Below, in pieces: positions 62,341-64,000 of a DNA stretch of 64,000 nt. The DNA comes from Fasciola hepatica (taxonomy: Eukaryota > Platyhelminthes > Trematoda > Plagiorchiida > Fasciolidae), in assembly GCA_948099385.1 (NCBI GenBank), contig CANUEZ040000168.1:869501-933500 (forward strand), in the 5' to 3' direction. Every line of letters begins with the position of its first letter. Positions within the stretch are counted from its first letter, which is position 1. The translations under genes and the position numbers were made by a program. Under the pieces are notes generated by a model. It worked only from the letters and a program-made list of their open reading frames with translations. It had not been told where the DNA came from and did no database searches.

Positions 62341-64000
62341 GTCGAAACCAAGCAAACCTCCTAGGTCTGATGTATTGACCTCGCTTGCTGCCCGCCGGCC
62401 GCTTCCTCATGCCCCTCTCACATGTTATACCATTCCTAGTATATTGGTCGATTACCTCCAGCCTCCGGCCACGTTCCTCTATTGTATTCCTTGAGAACAT
62501 AAGGAGCACGTTCACCAAAACCCTTTAGGCGTATCAGTAACCCTAACGTACCGCCAACGCCGTGAACCCCTACAACATGAGCCTTTGTGGATTCGCCGCA
62601 TGGGACTCAACCTAGTTTCTCTGGTTTGGCTAGTCCCAAACAAATTAATTGTTCCTGTCGTATCCCATTCGACACCTCCTACTGGTACTCTCTACGTCAT
62701 CGGGCCTTCTCTTTCAATGTCCCCTAATATACCCATATGTCATGCTCTGCACTTTTCTTCTCCTGGTTACCACGAAATATGACCATTGCCGTCTCTGATA
62801 CGCTGTGAATTTATTTTCTGCATTAGGCGCAACAACCCACCACCAACCTTGGGGACCCACTGCGTCGACGAGCTCAAGCTCACCCTCTTTTTCTCTCCCT
62901 CTGTTAACCCTTGATCCTCAGTTGGGACATGCTCAGACCGCATTTCTCTATCTCATTTCTCGTTTCAGTTATCCTGTGTGAGGGTCAATCACTTCGGGCA
63001 CTGTACTGACGGCCTCCCTGGCAGGCGCATTTGGATAATAGTGCCATATGGCCGTCTACCACTAGCTTTTCCCGTTGGCTCTGCCCTCCGAGGCCACACA
63101 ACCTGGCCAATTTATCTTGGACCATACGCCCCTATTTTAGTTGTTCTGTCGTCTGTGCAATCATCAGTTTGGCTGGTGTAATTGCGACCTGTGTATGGAG
63201 CTGCCAGATCCCCGCTTTGGTCGGCTCACTTTGAGCGTGCAGGCCGCCTCAGCTATGCGAGAGCGCAATTATGCAGGTGGATCACACCGAATTTCTTCAC
63301 TTTGAAGTGTTTTTCAGGTGGAATGCCCAGCGCACTGTCAGCCCCGACTATTAGCACCAGTTACGAATCACACGTTCTAACTATCCTCGCCCTACTGCAC
63401 CCGTCCATGTTGGCTGCAATTCATGTGCTTTTGCCACCTTTGTTCCGCCACGATGCCCCCACTTACCGTTCTTGTCATTACTATCATCATTTTCCACCTT
63501 CGTCTCTCTACCGCCGTGTGAAAACCTACCAATTATGTCCTTGTTTCTGTCGTTTCTCACCGGGACAACCCCCAAAGCGTGATGTTACTATCGCCCTACC
63601 CACTTCACCCTGCTCAAGCCCGTAATATTTCCTTTTCCACCCAAGTCACCCTTGCCTACTCCTAATCTTTATTCTCTTGGTATCACCCTATGTCCATAAA
63701 GCTCATTGAACACACTTTTTTTACCTCAGCAGCCACTATTTTGTCAAATCCTCCTTCGTCGTCCCATCGCGTGCCTCCTGCCATTACGCATAGAATCTGT
63801 CCCCTTTTACATGACCAGTCCCCGTTTTGGAGCTCGACTTTTCAATCACGGCATCGTTTACAGCCACATTTATTTTTCCATTACCACCGTATTTTCTTTG
63901 CATGATTCCGCCATTCTTCTGTTGACCTTTCTATTGGGCAATGCCCCGATCAGCAACTTCCGGCTCAATCCTTTTGTGCTATTGCTTGCGAGCGTGCGGC
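62341..64000. other. C-rich tail, no clear gene
   Basis: Several open frames of 60-147 codons lie on the + strand, all with biased Pro/Ser/His/Leu composition from the C-rich strand. The segment 62,320-62,380 still resembles an RT C-terminal part. Beyond that nothing is recognisable. Confidence 0.45.

Noticed and set aside
63182..63625. 147-codon open frame near the window end
   Set aside because: Composition follows the C-rich strand and no domain is recognised.

Overview
This is eukaryotic DNA, most likely from a flatworm of the digenean trematode group. The evidence is a JNK MAP kinase gene with very long introns, two CsRn1-type Ty3/gypsy retrotransposons (Gag motif CX2HX9CX3C or a derivative, and a tRNA-Trp-type primer binding site), a BEL/Pao element, and RTE-like and CR1/Jockey-like non-LTR elements of flatworm type. 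No bacterial operon, CRISPR array, rRNA or convincing tRNA was seen. Species cannot be fixed from the sequence alone.

Layout. 1-14,768 holds the 3' two thirds of the JNK gene on the + strand: five exons (292-390, 8392-8606, 11257-11545, 13328-13471, 14652-14768) encode 287 residues from mid N-lobe to the stop codon. The glycine-rich loop, lysine and start codon lie upstream of the window. The introns hold an opposed pair of RTE-like endonuclease fragments (3.3-5.8 kb), a ~285 bp inverted repeat whose arms flank the exon with the catalytic loop and TPY motif, and LTR-like and SINE-like repeats. 14.8-18.3 kb shows no gene.

18.3-22.2 kb is a degenerate gypsy element with CCHC Gag; a fragment of similar type lies at 31.5-32.6 kb. 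24,698-29,863 is a nearly intact CsRn1-type element (A, + strand): 314 bp LTRs differing at one site, 4 bp target duplication, Gag and Pol in overlapping frames joined by a GGGAAAC heptamer with a possible pseudoknot. It has three internal lesions. 32,968-38,387 is an older, dead CsRn1-type copy (B, - strand) that landed inside a CR1/Jockey-like element whose halves lie on both sides.

42-45 kb holds a broken RTE-like reverse transcriptase. 45,559-53,204 is a complete but dead BEL/Pao element (- strand) with 5 bp target duplications. Its 3' LTR was invaded by a 952 bp element made of three 164 bp LTRs and two 230 bp noncoding internal parts, which reads as a tandem TRIM. The BEL element itself sits in an older BEL remnant (53.2-55.4 kb). 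55.4-57.9 kb has little except a short unassigned membrane ORF. 58-64 kb is a C-rich, decayed CR1/Jockey-like element with endonuclease and reverse transcriptase remains.

Overall there is one host gene and then a dense nest of retroelements; relative ages can be read from LTR divergence and nesting order.
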